Assembly (NCBI RefSeq): GCF_003176915.1
Contig: NZ_CP029619.1
Location: 124,001 to 188,000 of the forward strand
Direction of reading: 5' to 3'
Length of the DNA: 64,000 nt
DNA from: Candidatus Cardinium hertigii
Lineage (GTDB): Bacteria; Bacteroidota; Bacteroidia; Cytophagales; Amoebophilaceae
Position numbers and translations under genes: made by a program. This document shows, piece by piece, positions 10,141 to 19,343 of this stretch; positions within the stretch are counted from its first letter, which is position 1, and each line of letters starts with the position of its first letter. The notes under the pieces were generated by a model. That model searched no databases. It was not told where the DNA came from and saw only the letters and a list, made by a program, of their open reading frames with translations.

Positions 10141-10274
10141 TATTGGACGGCATCCTTTCACGATGCTATAGTATGGGTTTAACAGTAGTTCGGAAGAAAT
10201 GTATACATACGATCAACCTAACCTTAGGTTTATATTCAAATTTATACATTTTAGCGCATTGAGTTGGGGCTTGT

Positions 10275-10763
10275 TCATTCAAATACCAACCGAAGGATGG
10301 CTTCTCCCCCTGATATTAAGTCTAAATGATACGCCTCTGATACGCTAACCCATGCATAGTCTGTATGTTCCCTATTTAAAAGTACAATGGGATCATTATG
10401 CGAAGAGTGGGTAAGTAATAGCGTTTTAAAAACATGACAAATAAAATCATGCTTTCCGTTAGATTGGTATTTTCTTACATAGATAGACTTAACAAGATGA
10501 ACCACTGATTCGTCAAGGTCAATAGCTGTTTCCTCTTTTATTTCCCGAACCATAGCTTGCCTCAACGTTTCATTTTTTTCCACTTTTCCGCCAGGTAAAT
10601 TCCACCTACAAGCTGAAAGAACCGCTGGATGCCGCTTTAAAAGTAACAACTTATCCGCATAGGTCATACCGCAAATTACTATGGCAGGAGAAAGGGGACA
10701 AAACCCTTCTATAAGCACAGGAGACAAAGCAAGTAGGCCTCCTTCGAAAGGTATTAAATTCAT
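10275..10763 (-). CDS. Nudix hydrolase
   Basis: Hydrolyses a nucleoside diphosphate linked to another moiety; the substrate cannot be read from the sequence. The 162 residues contain the Nudix box G59-x5-E65-x7-R73-E74-x2-E77-E78, with alanine at position 80 where glycine is usual. This is a common tolerated change. The metal-binding glutamates are intact. A hydrophobic strand (SPAIVICGM) precedes the domain as in the family. The closest functional guess is an NTP-cleaning or ADP-sugar enzyme, which is not supported further. Confidence 0.85.
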   Translation of the reverse strand: MNLIPFEGGLLALSPVLIEGFCPLSPAIVICGMTYADKLLLLKRHPAVLSACRWNLPGGKVEKNETLRQAMVREIKEETAIDLDESVVHLVKSIYVRKYQSNGKHDFICHVFKTLLLTHSSHNDPIVLLNREHTDYAWVSVSEAYHLDLISGGEAILRLVFE

Positions 10764-11038
10764 TTTTCCGTCAACATTTATTACATTGAAATTTCTATTT
10801 TCTTACAAGGTAGCCATACTTTACCTCTATTCTCCTAACCTAATGAAGAGCCCTTCCGTTTCCGCATTGGACCAGACTTGAGCAAACGCAGCCCTTACTA
10901 AGGTAGCTGTTTGCTTTATTCCCATGGAATTTAGAAAGTTAAGGTTTCTTGCGTAATATGCTGTTGATCGGATAGATTATTGGCATATAAGGTAAAATAT
11001 CCTATAGGAGTTTCGAGGGGAACTATTATACTTAAGTT
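10764..11038. other. divergent-transcription gap with a small hairpin
   Basis: Nudix and the HD-like gene point away from each other across this gap. An imperfect hairpin, AGCAAAC at about 10880 with GTTTGCT at about 10910, is followed by TTATT. Its role is uncertain. No gene is seen. Confidence 0.3.
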
Positions 11039-11512
11039 TTGAAAAAGGGATGTTATTTTTATATTGCTGAGTGGGTAGCTGCCTGGACAGATGGCCATGC
11101 TAAACTGGTTTATGCGACACTGCTGTATGATTTGGTCCGCTATACCCGCCTGCCGCTTTCCTATATCAAAGCCAATTATCCCCTAATCGTTTACTGCTTT
11201 GTAGAAAATACAATTGCTATCGATAGCCGGAAACGTTTAGAGGAATCGCTGCTGGCTATTGCCAACCGCTTTAAGGAATCTTTGCAAAAAGAGTATTTTT
11301 CTGTACTCTATGTGAAGCTGGCAGAGCGGTTATATGATTTAAAGCATGCTTCCGGTTACAAAGATCCTACCGTTGTACAAGCCATGGCCAAAGAAAGCTT
11401 AACCATTGATGTGGAGCTGGCCCAGTGCTATGGAGAACCAGGCATGGCGATCCTCTTGAAGCAGGCAGCGGAGGAAGCATTGGCTGGTGCTAAGCCTACG
11501 GAACCTGTTTGA
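11039..11512 (+). CDS. degenerate RelA/SpoT-type HD-domain protein
   Basis: The 157 residues align by eye with the HD domain of the large fusion protein at 57.3-60.7 kb. ATLLYDLVRYTRLPLSYIK matches AGLLHDIVEDTPVTLHQLE, and KLAERLYDLKHAS matches KLADRLHNMRTLS. Every metal ligand of the ppGpp-hydrolase HD site is changed: the THP histidine is lost, HD is YD (residues 30-31), the following ED is RY, and LAD is LAE (95-97). It is therefore expected to be catalytically dead. The only possible start is TTG at 11039, because an in-frame stop lies at 11033-11035 and the first internal ATG is at codon 115. Two purine-rich boxes (AGGAG and GAGGGG) lie 20-30 bases upstream. It may be a binding or regulatory protein or a gene in decay. 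Confidence 0.6.
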   Translation: MKKGCYFYIAEWVAAWTDGHAKLVYATLLYDLVRYTRLPLSYIKANYPLIVYCFVENTIAIDSRKRLEESLLAIANRFKESLQKEYFSVLYVKLAERLYDLKHASGYKDPTVVQAMAKESLTIDVELAQCYGEPGMAILLKQAAEEALAGAKPTEPV

Positions 11513-11796
11513 GGAATTATTGATATACTTCAGGAATTGCTACTTGTTCATAGAAAAATGGAATACCTAGCATAAAAAGAATGCACTATAAAGAAATTAT
11601 ATAAAAAGACACATAAACAAAATAAACCACTCTTTTCTTAACCAAAACATAAGCTGTCTAACATTTCTATATAAAACTTTTTATCTTCATCCAGTTTCTT
11701 ATAACAATTTTTATATATGAATATAAATTTTAGGGAAGTGATTATTTTATGGGCATATGCGCTAAAGAGTAAACTGTTTATTACAATCTCATTGTT
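11513..11796. other. convergent AT-rich gap
   Basis: This gap separates the HD-like gene and mnmA, which converge. It is AT-rich, with no recognised gene or clear terminator. Confidence 0.3.
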
Positions 11797-12903
11797 TTAG
11801 CTTTTTGGAAACGCGGAGAGAATCCATCCCCCTCCTATTACATCCTCCCCTTCGTAAAAAACAGCGGCTTGACCCGGTGTAATGGCATGAACACCAGAAC
11901 CAAAAAAGACATGCATCTGATCTGCTACCTGCTCAATCACTGCCGCTGTACCCGTGTCGTTGTAGCGTACTTTGGTTACAGTATCTATCTTTTTTCCTTG
12001 TAGGTCTGGATACTTAGACAAATTTAATTTATGAACTACCATACCTTCCCTTCGCAATCGATCGAAACTACCCAATACAATTCGATTGGTTTCCTTCTGG
12101 ATATCTATGACGTATACTGGGTAGCCCAACGCAACATGTAATCCTTTGCGTTGTCCAATAGTGTAAAAAGGGTACCCCTCATGATGCCCTACCACCGTAC
12201 CATCTTCCAGTACAAATTCCCCTCCTTTAACTTTTTCCTCTAAGCCATCTACTTGTCTTTTAAGGAACCCTCTATAGTCATTATCAGGAATAAAACATAT
12301 TTCATAAGATTCAGATTTAGTTACTAAATCTGTAAATCCCCGTTCTAAGGCAAAAGAACGAATAGCAGACTTGGTTAAATTTCCCAATGGGAATAAGGTC
12401 CTACTAAGGCTTTCTTGAGAAACGCCCCATAAAGCATAGGATTGATCTTTTTTCGAATCTACCCCTTTAGAGATAATATAACGTCCTCTTTCCTCTCGTA
12501 CGTTGGCATAATGACCCGTTGCTAGGTAAGCACAATTTAATTTATTCGCACGCTGCAAAAGTGCATCCCACTTAATATGGGTATTGCACAATATACAAGG
12601 ATTGGGTGTTCTACCAGCAAGATACTCCGATTTAAAATGATCAATCACATGACCGCCAAATTCCTTTCGTATATCTAGAATGATGTGCGGGAACCCTAAT
12701 TCAACTGCCACATTGCGCGCATCGTTAATAGCATCTAAACTACAGCAGCCGGTTTCTTTCTTCTTACCTCCACTACCCGCATAACTCCAAGTTTTCATGG
12801 TTAGGCCTACTACCTCATAGCCTTGTTCATGCAACATAACAGCCGCGACAGAGCTATCTATCCCACCACTCATGGCTACTAATACACGCCCCTTTATACG
12901 CAT
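11797..12903 (-). CDS. mnmA: tRNA-specific 2-thiouridylase MnmA
   Basis: Installs the 2-thio group on the wobble uridine (U34) of tRNA-Lys, -Glu and -Gln, using ATP and a sulphur-relay donor. The 368 residues show the PP-loop SGGIDSS at 12-18, the first catalytic cysteine in NPCILCN (C106) and the second in SYEICFI (C203). The central tRNA-contacting part (KKDQSYALWGVS) and C-terminal beta-barrel (TPGQAAVFYEGEDVIGGGWI) are complete. The start is ATG at 12903, preceded on the minus strand by AAAAAGGAGG about 7 bases away. Upstream lies a set of 16-bp tandem repeats. Confidence 0.95.
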   Translation of the reverse strand: MRIKGRVLVAMSGGIDSSVAAVMLHEQGYEVVGLTMKTWSYAGSGGKKKETGCCSLDAINDARNVAVELGFPHIILDIRKEFGGHVIDHFKSEYLAGRTPNPCILCNTHIKWDALLQRANKLNCAYLATGHYANVREERGRYIISKGVDSKKDQSYALWGVSQESLSRTLFPLGNLTKSAIRSFALERGFTDLVTKSESYEICFIPDNDYRGFLKRQVDGLEEKVKGGEFVLEDGTVVGHHEGYPFYTIGQRKGLHVALGYPVYVIDIQKETNRIVLGSFDRLRREGMVVHKLNLSKYPDLQGKKIDTVTKVRYNDTGTAAVIEQVADQMHVFFGSGVHAITPGQAAVFYEGEDVIGGGWILSAFPKS

Positions 12904-12960
12904 CTATTGCCTCCTTTTTAGTTGTCTCCCTATTTTAATTATTTCCTTCTTTAGTTGCCT

Positions 12961-13024
12961 CCTTAGCTGTCTCTCCCCTTAGCTGTCTCTCCCCTTAGCT
13001 GTCTCTCCCCTTAGCTACCTCTCC
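12961..13024. repeat. four tandem copies of a 16-bp unit
   Basis: CCTTAGCTGTCTCTCC is repeated without spacers at 12961, 12977 and 12993, with a fourth copy at 13009 that has AC for GT at positions 9-10. On the minus strand it is purine-rich and reads GGAGAGACAGCTAAGG. It lies 58 bases upstream of mnmA. Weaker matches (GTTGCCTCCTTAG, TAGTTGTCTCCC) continue toward the start codon. The pattern parallels the polypurine repeat upstream of superoxide dismutase, but the unit is different. Confidence 0.92.
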
Positions 13025-13223
13025 CCCTTTTAAGTGCCCCCTTTTTAAATGATGCACAGTATGAAAGTACAAAATCCAAACTGTTATAATTGTTCTTAAA
13101 GGTAAGAATTTTTAAATAAAAATATACTGAATATGTAAAAAATGGAGCATTAGCAGCAAGGTATAGAATGTATTATTGCCTTCTAAATCAAAACTAAAAA
13201 TATAATGCTCACCTTATTTGGAT

Positions 13224-16200
13224 TCAAGTTGCTTTAACCAATAGATCAACGAGCAGTTCCTTTGCATCCCTAACAGTAGAAATAGGTTTAGTAATGGTAA
13301 GCATTACACTATTCGCTAACTTTCTTAGCTGGCAGCTGCTTGGGTATTGCTGTATATATTGGATGAGCTGTTCCCAGATGGTAGGATTCCTTTTTTGGAA
13401 ATCCGCTCCTACATGACAAGACAATGTTTGGCATTTGAACACCAATCTTTGAAAACCCATACGCTGTGCCAGCCACCGCAGCTGTAGTGTTTCCAATAGA
13501 ACTTCCGTAGCAGCAGGGAGCGGTCCAAACCTATCTACTAATTCCTCTTTAAATTGGGTTAATTGGGTATTATCTTTAATTCCATTTAATCTTGTATAAA
13601 GCATCATACGGTGTGCTGTGTTCTGTACATATTCAGCTGGTAACAATGCTTCACAATCTGTTTCAATAGAACAGTCATTATACACTTCTTTTTTTTGTAA
13701 ATCACTCTCAAATAATGACTCGAAATCAGCACACTTAACTTCTGTTACGGCTTCTTCTAGGATTTTACAATACGTTTCAAAACCAATATCTGTTATAAAG
13801 CCACTTTGCGCTGCACCTAGTAGGTCTCCCGTACCACGTATATCTAGATCACTCATGGCCAATTTAAAACCATCTCCCAATGCGGAAAATTCTTCTAATG
13901 CACGGAGTCTTAATTTTGCTTCTGAGCTAAGCAGCTTATCTGGTGGAATCAATAGGTAACAAAAAGCTTGAATATTGGAGCGACCTACCCTTCCACGCAT
14001 TTGATGCAAATCAGCAAGACCTAAAAGATGGCTATCATTAATAATAATGGTATTAACATTAGGCATATCCATTCCAGACTCTATAATACTTGTAGCTACC
14101 AGGATATCATATTTTCCTGTTATAAACTGTCCTATTTTTGCTTCTAGTAGAGATCCTGCCATTTGTCCATGTGCTATACAAATACGTGCAGTAGGCAGCC
14201 ATAGAGATAACTCCTGGGCAGTTATATGAATGGTACTGATCTTATTGTGTATAAAAAAAACCTGTCCATTACGTATTATTTCTGCTTCTATCGCTTGTTT
14301 GATAACTTTAGCATTAAAATATTGCAGCTGTGTTTGTATAGGACGCCTATTGGAAGGTGGCGTCATAAGGATACTTAAATCTCTTGCCCCCATAAGAGAA
14401 AAATGAAGGGTACGTGGAATAGGTGTTGCTGTTAGGGTTAAGGTATCTATATTTAAACGCAACTGTTTTAATTTTTCTTTGGCCATTACACCAAATTTCT
14501 GTTCTTCGTCGATGATGAGCAACCCCAAATCTTTAAACCGCACCTGCTTTGTCAATAGCTTATGTGTGCCAATCAGTATATGGATCTTACCAGAAGCTGT
14601 ATCAGCTAATGTTTGTTGTATTTCTTGTTTTGTTTTAAAGCGGTTGATGTAGCTTACTTGTATAGGAAAATCAGCAAGCCTATGAATAAAGGAATTGTAA
14701 TGCTGTAAAGCTAAAATGGTTGTAGGTACTAGAACAGCTACCTGCTTACCCTGTATGGCTGCTTTAAAAGCAGCACGAATAGCTATTTCCGTTTTGCCAA
14801 ACCCTACGTCTCCACAAATAAGTCTATCCATGGGACTAGAGCGCTCCATATCTTCTTTTACAGCTGCAATAGCTAATGCTTGGTCAGCTGTTTCTTCGTA
14901 AGGGAAAGAAGCAGACAATGCCATATCTAAAGGGGTATCTTTTGAAAAAGCAAACCCTACTGTTTGCTTGCGTTTTGCATAAAGCGTTATGAGTTCCTTC
15001 GCAACATCTTTAATCTCTTTTTTAACGGCATTTTTTTTATTTTTCCAGGCGGAGGTACCTAACTTATGCATGTTTACGGGTTCCCCCCCTTTGGCACTGT
15101 ATTTGTTTACTTTATATAGCTCCTGTACATTTACGTAAATAGTATCATTATTTTTATAAATTAATCGAATTGCTTCTTGTTTATGCCCATTAATAGCTAA
15201 AGTATGCAGACCAGCAAATCGACCAATCCCATGATCCATGTGCACCACGTAATCCCCGACCTGAAAATTTTTACCCCCCTCCATAGGCACTGTTTTTGTT
15301 AAAGGGTAGTGTTTAGGTGAGGAAGGTGTATAATATCTGTTAAAAAATTGATGCTCTGTATAGCAAACCACCTTAGCGCTATGATCGATATAACCGGATC
15401 GCAAACCAATAATCAGCGGTATAAAGTGTGGTTGGGGTTCTTTTTCCTCTAAAATAGTATTAATCCGTTCTAATTGCCCCATCGTAGTGGCTGTAATAAA
15501 TACCTTATAGTTATTCTGGTTCCACTTATAGAGGTCCTTAGCTAAGCGGTCAAAATTTTGTTTAAAAAGAGGCTGTGGTTCGGCAGCATACGCTAGGTTT
15601 GTTGCGTTCGTGCTATCGGGAACCATCGTTTTTTCTGATTCAAAATGGATTTGCCGAAAAGCAGTCAGGGAGGTTAATAAACTTTCTGCGCTTTCATACG
15701 GGACAGTAGTTGTAGCTACGGGTTGCGTAGCATAATAGTTATGCCATTCTTGTAGCTGATGTAAAACTTTGCTTGGGTTTTTAATCCAAATACAGCTTCC
15801 ATTCGGTAAACAGCTGGTAAAAGAAGTATAAGCTATACCCTTTCTCTGCTGGAGAATAGCTTGATTGGAGGCAATAGTTGTATGGGTGATTTCTTTAAAA
15901 GATTTCTGATCTTTAGGATTAAAAATACGAATATTAGCAACCTGATCCCCCCATAATTCTATTCGGCAGGGTAATGATTGGGTAGCTGAATAAATATCTA
16001 CAATGCCCCCACGTATGGCAAATTGGCCTTCACTAGAAACAAAATCTACTTTTATAAACTGTTGCTCTTTAAGTACTTTTTCTATTGTCTGGATTGATAG
16101 GATTTGCCCAATGCTTATAGGGTAAGCCTTTTTATGTAAAAGAGAGGGTTCTATAATTTTCTCAAAGAGAGCTGCCACAGAGGCAACCACTACCGAAACA

Positions 16201-16649
16201 GATTGTTGTGCATTGATAGCATGAATAATTTCTGTTCGCTTATGCTGAATATTTTTAGCTGTTTCTTCTGAAGCAACTTCGGTTATACTATCAGGCAGCC
16301 ACCGGACAGCATAAGGTGCCATTAGATGCCTACAATCATTGTAAACCTCTAATGCTTCTTCTTTATGCTCCGTTACAACCAATTGTATTTGCTTGCAATT
16401 GTATTGCAACGCTGTGATCAATAAGGCATCTAAGCTCCCTGTAACACCTTGTATAGAGCATACTTTATTTGATGCTGGCTCTATTGGGTAGGCAGTTAAC
16501 GCTGTTATGACTGTGTTTTTTTGGTATAGTGCTATAAGATCGTTGATAACCAAAATGCTATAGTTAGTTATTAAAAGACACCCTATGTAAAGGGCATGCG
16601 AGCAACAATAATGTGAATTAAATGCTGAATTGTATGCTACAAGAGCCAA
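13224..16649 (-). CDS. mfd: transcription-repair coupling factor Mfd
   Basis: Removes RNA polymerase stalled at DNA lesions and recruits UvrA. The 1141 residues carry a UvrB-like N-terminal region (about 40-330), the RNA-polymerase-interacting domain with DYVVHMDHGIGRF (466-478) and a RecG-like translocase with Walker A GDVGFGKT (613-620) and DEEQ (714-717). Helicase motifs TATPIPRTLHF and RGRVGR follow, then a C-terminal TRCF domain. The first 30 residues are not typical of the family, so the true start may lie downstream, near the VINDLIALYQKN segment. Apart from that, the gene is complete. Confidence 0.95.
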   Translation of the reverse strand: MALVAYNSAFNSHYCCSHALYIGCLLITNYSILVINDLIALYQKNTVITALTAYPIEPASNKVCSIQGVTGSLDALLITALQYNCKQIQLVVTEHKEEALEVYNDCRHLMAPYAVRWLPDSITEVASEETAKNIQHKRTEIIHAINAQQSVSVVVASVAALFEKIIEPSLLHKKAYPISIGQILSIQTIEKVLKEQQFIKVDFVSSEGQFAIRGGIVDIYSATQSLPCRIELWGDQVANIRIFNPKDQKSFKEITHTTIASNQAILQQRKGIAYTSFTSCLPNGSCIWIKNPSKVLHQLQEWHNYYATQPVATTTVPYESAESLLTSLTAFRQIHFESEKTMVPDSTNATNLAYAAEPQPLFKQNFDRLAKDLYKWNQNNYKVFITATTMGQLERINTILEEKEPQPHFIPLIIGLRSGYIDHSAKVVCYTEHQFFNRYYTPSSPKHYPLTKTVPMEGGKNFQVGDYVVHMDHGIGRFAGLHTLAINGHKQEAIRLIYKNNDTIYVNVQELYKVNKYSAKGGEPVNMHKLGTSAWKNKKNAVKKEIKDVAKELITLYAKRKQTVGFAFSKDTPLDMALSASFPYEETADQALAIAAVKEDMERSSPMDRLICGDVGFGKTEIAIRAAFKAAIQGKQVAVLVPTTILALQHYNSFIHRLADFPIQVSYINRFKTKQEIQQTLADTASGKIHILIGTHKLLTKQVRFKDLGLLIIDEEQKFGVMAKEKLKQLRLNIDTLTLTATPIPRTLHFSLMGARDLSILMTPPSNRRPIQTQLQYFNAKVIKQAIEAEIIRNGQVFFIHNKISTIHITAQELSLWLPTARICIAHGQMAGSLLEAKIGQFITGKYDILVATSIIESGMDMPNVNTIIINDSHLLGLADLHQMRGRVGRSNIQAFCYLLIPPDKLLSSEAKLRLRALEEFSALGDGFKLAMSDLDIRGTGDLLGAAQSGFITDIGFETYCKILEEAVTEVKCADFESLFESDLQKKEVYNDCSIETDCEALLPAEYVQNTAHRMMLYTRLNGIKDNTQLTQFKEELVDRFGPLPAATEVLLETLQLRWLAQRMGFQRLVFKCQTLSCHVGADFQKRNPTIWEQLIQYIQQYPSSCQLRKLANSVMLTITKPISTVRDAKELLVDLLVKAT

Positions 16650-16888
16650 TAAAGGAAGCTGCTCTTACAAGCCAGCAACTATAAAAAAATAAAGCTATAC
16701 CACAGACTCGCTGCGTAAAATAAAAGTACCCCCCTTACCATTGGCTTGGCCATCTCCCCCTCAAACTTGTCTTCGTACAGCCATTGCTTCATCTCACTGA
16801 CCTATTTTAGGTACTCCTTTTTATTTGCGCATCCGGTACCATTTAAGCGTTTAAATCGCTTCATGAAACTAACCTCAATTTTTTATAC

Positions 16889-17104
16889 TTACATACAACC
16901 CAATAGGACCGCCTTAAAATACAAGGTCGATAAAGTTTCTAATAGCAACTTCAATAAAGGCCGAATGACAGTCTTTATTGAAATCCTTTGTAACCAGCTA
17001 TAAAAAGATTCCTTCCATTTTTTATTTTGTGCATCTGGTATAAGATGCCATACCAAAACCCCTCCTAGGAGCGCCCCCCATAGCAACAAGCCTCTTTTAG
17101 TCAT
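16889..17104 (-). CDS. small membrane protein, unknown
   Basis: A 71-residue product starting MTKRGLLLWGALLGGVLVW, with a hydrophobic segment at about 4-20 and a glycine-rich GALLGG turn. A second, weaker hydrophobic stretch is at 48-70. The opening resembles that of YtxH-like small membrane proteins, but the similarity is short. It is one of three small membrane ORFs on the same strand between mfd and rplY. Confidence 0.45.
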   Translation of the reverse strand: MTKRGLLLWGALLGGVLVWHLIPDAQNKKWKESFYSWLQRISIKTVIRPLLKLLLETLSTLYFKAVLLGCM

Positions 17105-17117
17105 AACTTATTAAGCA

Positions 17118-17270
17118 TCAGTATATAACAATAAATAATCCTAAAGCAGCAGCAATAATACACGCACAAAACGCTTTATCGTTGCCTTTCCATCTATGTA
17201 CACGCTTCATCTTTCCATGATTGGCTATGCCCCTAACTCTGTCCTCTGATGATACCTCCTTGCCTACCAT
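17118..17270 (-). CDS. possible 50-residue membrane peptide
   Basis: A short open frame begins ATG at 17270 and ends TGA at 17118. It has a charged N-terminal half (MVGKEVSSEDRVRG) and one C-terminal hydrophobic helix (CACIIAAALGLFIVIY). It is unassigned, and was kept because it sits between two other small membrane ORFs on the same strand with short gaps. It could be chance. Confidence 0.3.
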   Translation of the reverse strand: MVGKEVSSEDRVRGIANHGKMKRVHRWKGNDKAFCACIIAAALGLFIVIY

Positions 17271-17400
17271 TACATACAACGGAGCCCCTTACCCTACTTA
17301 GGGATTTTCCCTCTACTTAGATACCCATCCCTAAAGGTAAGAACTGTATCGTAAGGGCATAACACCCCGGCTCCTGAGACTCCATTGCGCATACAATTTA

Positions 17401-17673
17401 CTATAAATCTTTTACGGTATTTTTAACTGTTTCTACAGAACTTTTAACATTATCCATGGCTTTTTCAGAACTGCTTCTAAAGCCACCTGCAAACAATTTT
17501 GCTCTATTGTTAACAGCCTTTGTTATAGCTCTTTTCGTTTCATCACAAACCAAAACGCCCAATATAATACCTATTACAGAGCCAAATAGGATACCTACTA
17601 TAAAGTAAGACAAATTTCTATACACTATCATCATTTGTTTTTCATTTAAAATATTTAAATAAGCTATCTTCAC
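17401..17673 (-). CDS. YtxH-like small membrane protein
   Basis: A 90-residue protein with a transmembrane helix containing a glycine-zipper-like run (FIVGILFGSVIGIILGVLV, about 28-46). A charged helical tail with repeated SSxxxxxTVKNTVKD-type heptads follows. This is the layout of YtxH/gas-vesicle-like proteins. The GTG at 17673 was chosen as start because GGAGG lies four bases upstream on the minus strand; an internal ATGATG (codons 14-15) is an alternative. It is possibly co-transcribed with the two small ORFs downstream. Function is unknown. Confidence 0.6.
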   Translation of the reverse strand: MKIAYLNILNEKQMMIVYRNLSYFIVGILFGSVIGIILGVLVCDETKRAITKAVNNRAKLFAGGFRSSSEKAMDNVKSSVETVKNTVKDL

Positions 17674-17761
17674 CTATCCTCCCTTTACTTTCAACCTTAG
17701 CAATTAACTTAATAAAATTAAAAATAAAAACAATTAAGCGCACCCTTTCTTCTTTAAGCTG

Positions 17762-17798
17762 CCTTGTAAGATAACATAAAAGCCTTCCTCTTACAAGG
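17762..17798. repeat. 10-bp perfect inverted repeat
   Basis: CCTTGTAAGA (17762-17771) and TCTTACAAGG (17789-17798) can form a 10-bp stem with a 17-base loop. It lies just after the minus-strand rplY gene. No T run follows on the minus strand, so it may be a processing or attenuation hairpin rather than a classic terminator. Confidence 0.5.
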
Positions 17799-17830
17799 TT
17801 ATAAGGCGCTAATTGTACAATCTCTCCTCA

Positions 17831-18421
17831 TTAGGCTTTTTTACTTTTTTTCTCTTCTTTGCTTGCTGCACTACGCAATGCCCTTGGAATCTCAACAGAA
17901 GCTATTGGCGTATGCGGTAATGTCAAAATAGTATAGTTTTTTGCTGGAATTTGGTGCACGCGCACAATTTGACCTAAATCAAGTGCAGAAACATCTACTT
18001 CTATAACAGAAGGCATTTCTTGTGGAAAAGAAGCAACCGTTAACTTTCTTTCTTTCTTAGAAAGGATTCCCCCCTTTGTTACACCTACCGCTTTACCAAC
18101 GAATGCAATAGGAATTTGCATTTTTATTTTTTTGTTTTCTACAATTTGCAAAAAATCCACATGAAGTATCATTTCACTAACAGGATGAAACTGTATATCC
18201 TGTAGAATACACCGGTAAACACTTCCCTCAATATTTAGATCCACAAAATGCGCATAGGGCGTATAAACTAAATTACGCAAAAGTGCCATAGGCACATAAA
18301 AATGTAAGGAGGTATCCCTTCCATATAAAACCCCAGGTACTTCCGCTCCTATTCGTAATTTTTTAGAATCGGCTTTACCAAGATTGGTTCTCTTATACCC
18401 TAATATCTCTATTATTTCCAT
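17831..18421 (-). CDS. rplY: 50S ribosomal protein L25 (CTC form)
   Basis: Binds 5S rRNA in the central protuberance of the large subunit. The 196 residues correspond to the long CTC form: the L25 domain (about 1-90, with LRIGAEVPGVLYG and FHPVSEMILHVDFLQI) followed by the C-terminal TL5-like beta domain (about 95-180). The tail is lysine-rich (EEKKSKKA). Length and motifs are normal. In many bacteria rplY sits next to pth, but no pth is seen here. Confidence 0.92.
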   Translation of the reverse strand: MEIIEILGYKRTNLGKADSKKLRIGAEVPGVLYGRDTSLHFYVPMALLRNLVYTPYAHFVDLNIEGSVYRCILQDIQFHPVSEMILHVDFLQIVENKKIKMQIPIAFVGKAVGVTKGGILSKKERKLTVASFPQEMPSVIEVDVSALDLGQIVRVHQIPAKNYTILTLPHTPIASVEIPRALRSAASKEEKKSKKA

Positions 18422-18796
18422 TCTCTTTATCTAAAATTATTTGCTCATTGACGTTATACCCCAAGGCAATCTACCTTATCCTCTGCAGCATCAATCTTTC
18501 TATCAATAGAACCCTATATTTAAAACCAATACCTTGTTGCATAAGGATTGCAAACAGATACATCCTCTTAATTGTATGCAGTTATTAAAAATAGCAGTTC
18601 TTAAGTAATTTAACTAACTTATACCATAAATTCCCTACATAAATAGACAAGAACCTTACCAAGTTAACATATAAAAACTTAATTAAAAAGCATCTAATTA
18701 AATAGACAAACTGCTACTCATACCACACAACATACTTTTTATGTTTTATGTTATAGCAGTAGTTAATGAGAAATTAGAATACTATCCAATTATAAA
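18422..18796. other. AT-rich gap between rplY and yidD
   Basis: rplY and yidD diverge across this interval. The DNA is strongly AT-rich with no open frame of note. Promoters for both genes are expected here, but no confident match can be given. Confidence 0.35.
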
Positions 18797-19135
18797 ATGA
18801 GGGACCCTACTTTAGTAACTACTTTTTTATACACTATCCCTATGCAAAAACAGCTATCAAGTTATCTTATTCGAATAGGCATACAAAACCCTATAACAAG
18901 CCTGCGCTCTATCTTTTACAAAGGTATTAAACTATGCTGTTGTTTCTTGATAACGTGCTATCAACAATGGATAGCTCCTTTTTTACTTCCTTGTTGCCGT
19001 TTTCAACCCAGCTGTTCGAATTACGCCAAAAAAGCTTTTGCTAATTATGGGCTCTATAAAGCCTTCTGCCTTACGGTACGTAGACTATTGCGCTGCCACC
19101 CATGGTGTAACAATGGATATGATCCACTACCCTAA
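18797..19135 (+). CDS. yidD: membrane protein insertion efficiency factor YidD
   Basis: A small membrane-associated protein thought to help YidC insert membrane proteins. The product has the YidD core: YQQWIAPFLLPCCRFQPSCSNYAKKA, with its conserved Cys-rich segment CCRFQPSCS, then LTVRRLLRCHPWCNNGYDPLP. Codon 16 (ATG at 18842, MQKQLSSYL) may be the true start, because the family's N-terminus is shorter. It is complete and conserved at every diagnostic position. Confidence 0.9.
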   Translation: MRDPTLVTTFLYTIPMQKQLSSYLIRIGIQNPITSLRSIFYKGIKLCCCFLITCYQQWIAPFLLPCCRFQPSCSNYAKKAFANYGLYKAFCLTVRRLLRCHPWCNNGYDPLP

Positions 19136-19239
19136 CCACCCATACCCCCTTCGAACCAGTCTACACAATAGAGCAATTCTATTAAACTTCTTCTTTAGCC
19201 GCTTATTATACATAATAAATAGTTAATTCGATAACAATA

Positions 19240-19247
19240 TATTTTTG
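19240..19247 (+). promoter_or_regulatory. possible Bacteroidota -7 element
   Basis: TATTTTTG matches the Bacteroidota consensus TAnnTTTG about 100 bases upstream of the likely symporter start. No clear TTTG -33 partner is seen. In AT-rich DNA such matches are frequent, so support is weak. Confidence 0.25.
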
Positions 19248-19343
19248 TATATTTAGCTGTATTGAGCACAGTTGCTGTGTGTTGTAACACTCTATCTAAT
19301 AGTTATAAAATCAGGACCTTTTAATTTTAATGATTTATTAAGA

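Noticed and set aside
19141-19170. A TTCGAACC T-loop-like sequence after yidD
   Set aside because: No flanking stem, anticodon arm or acceptor stem could be folded around it, so it is not a tRNA.
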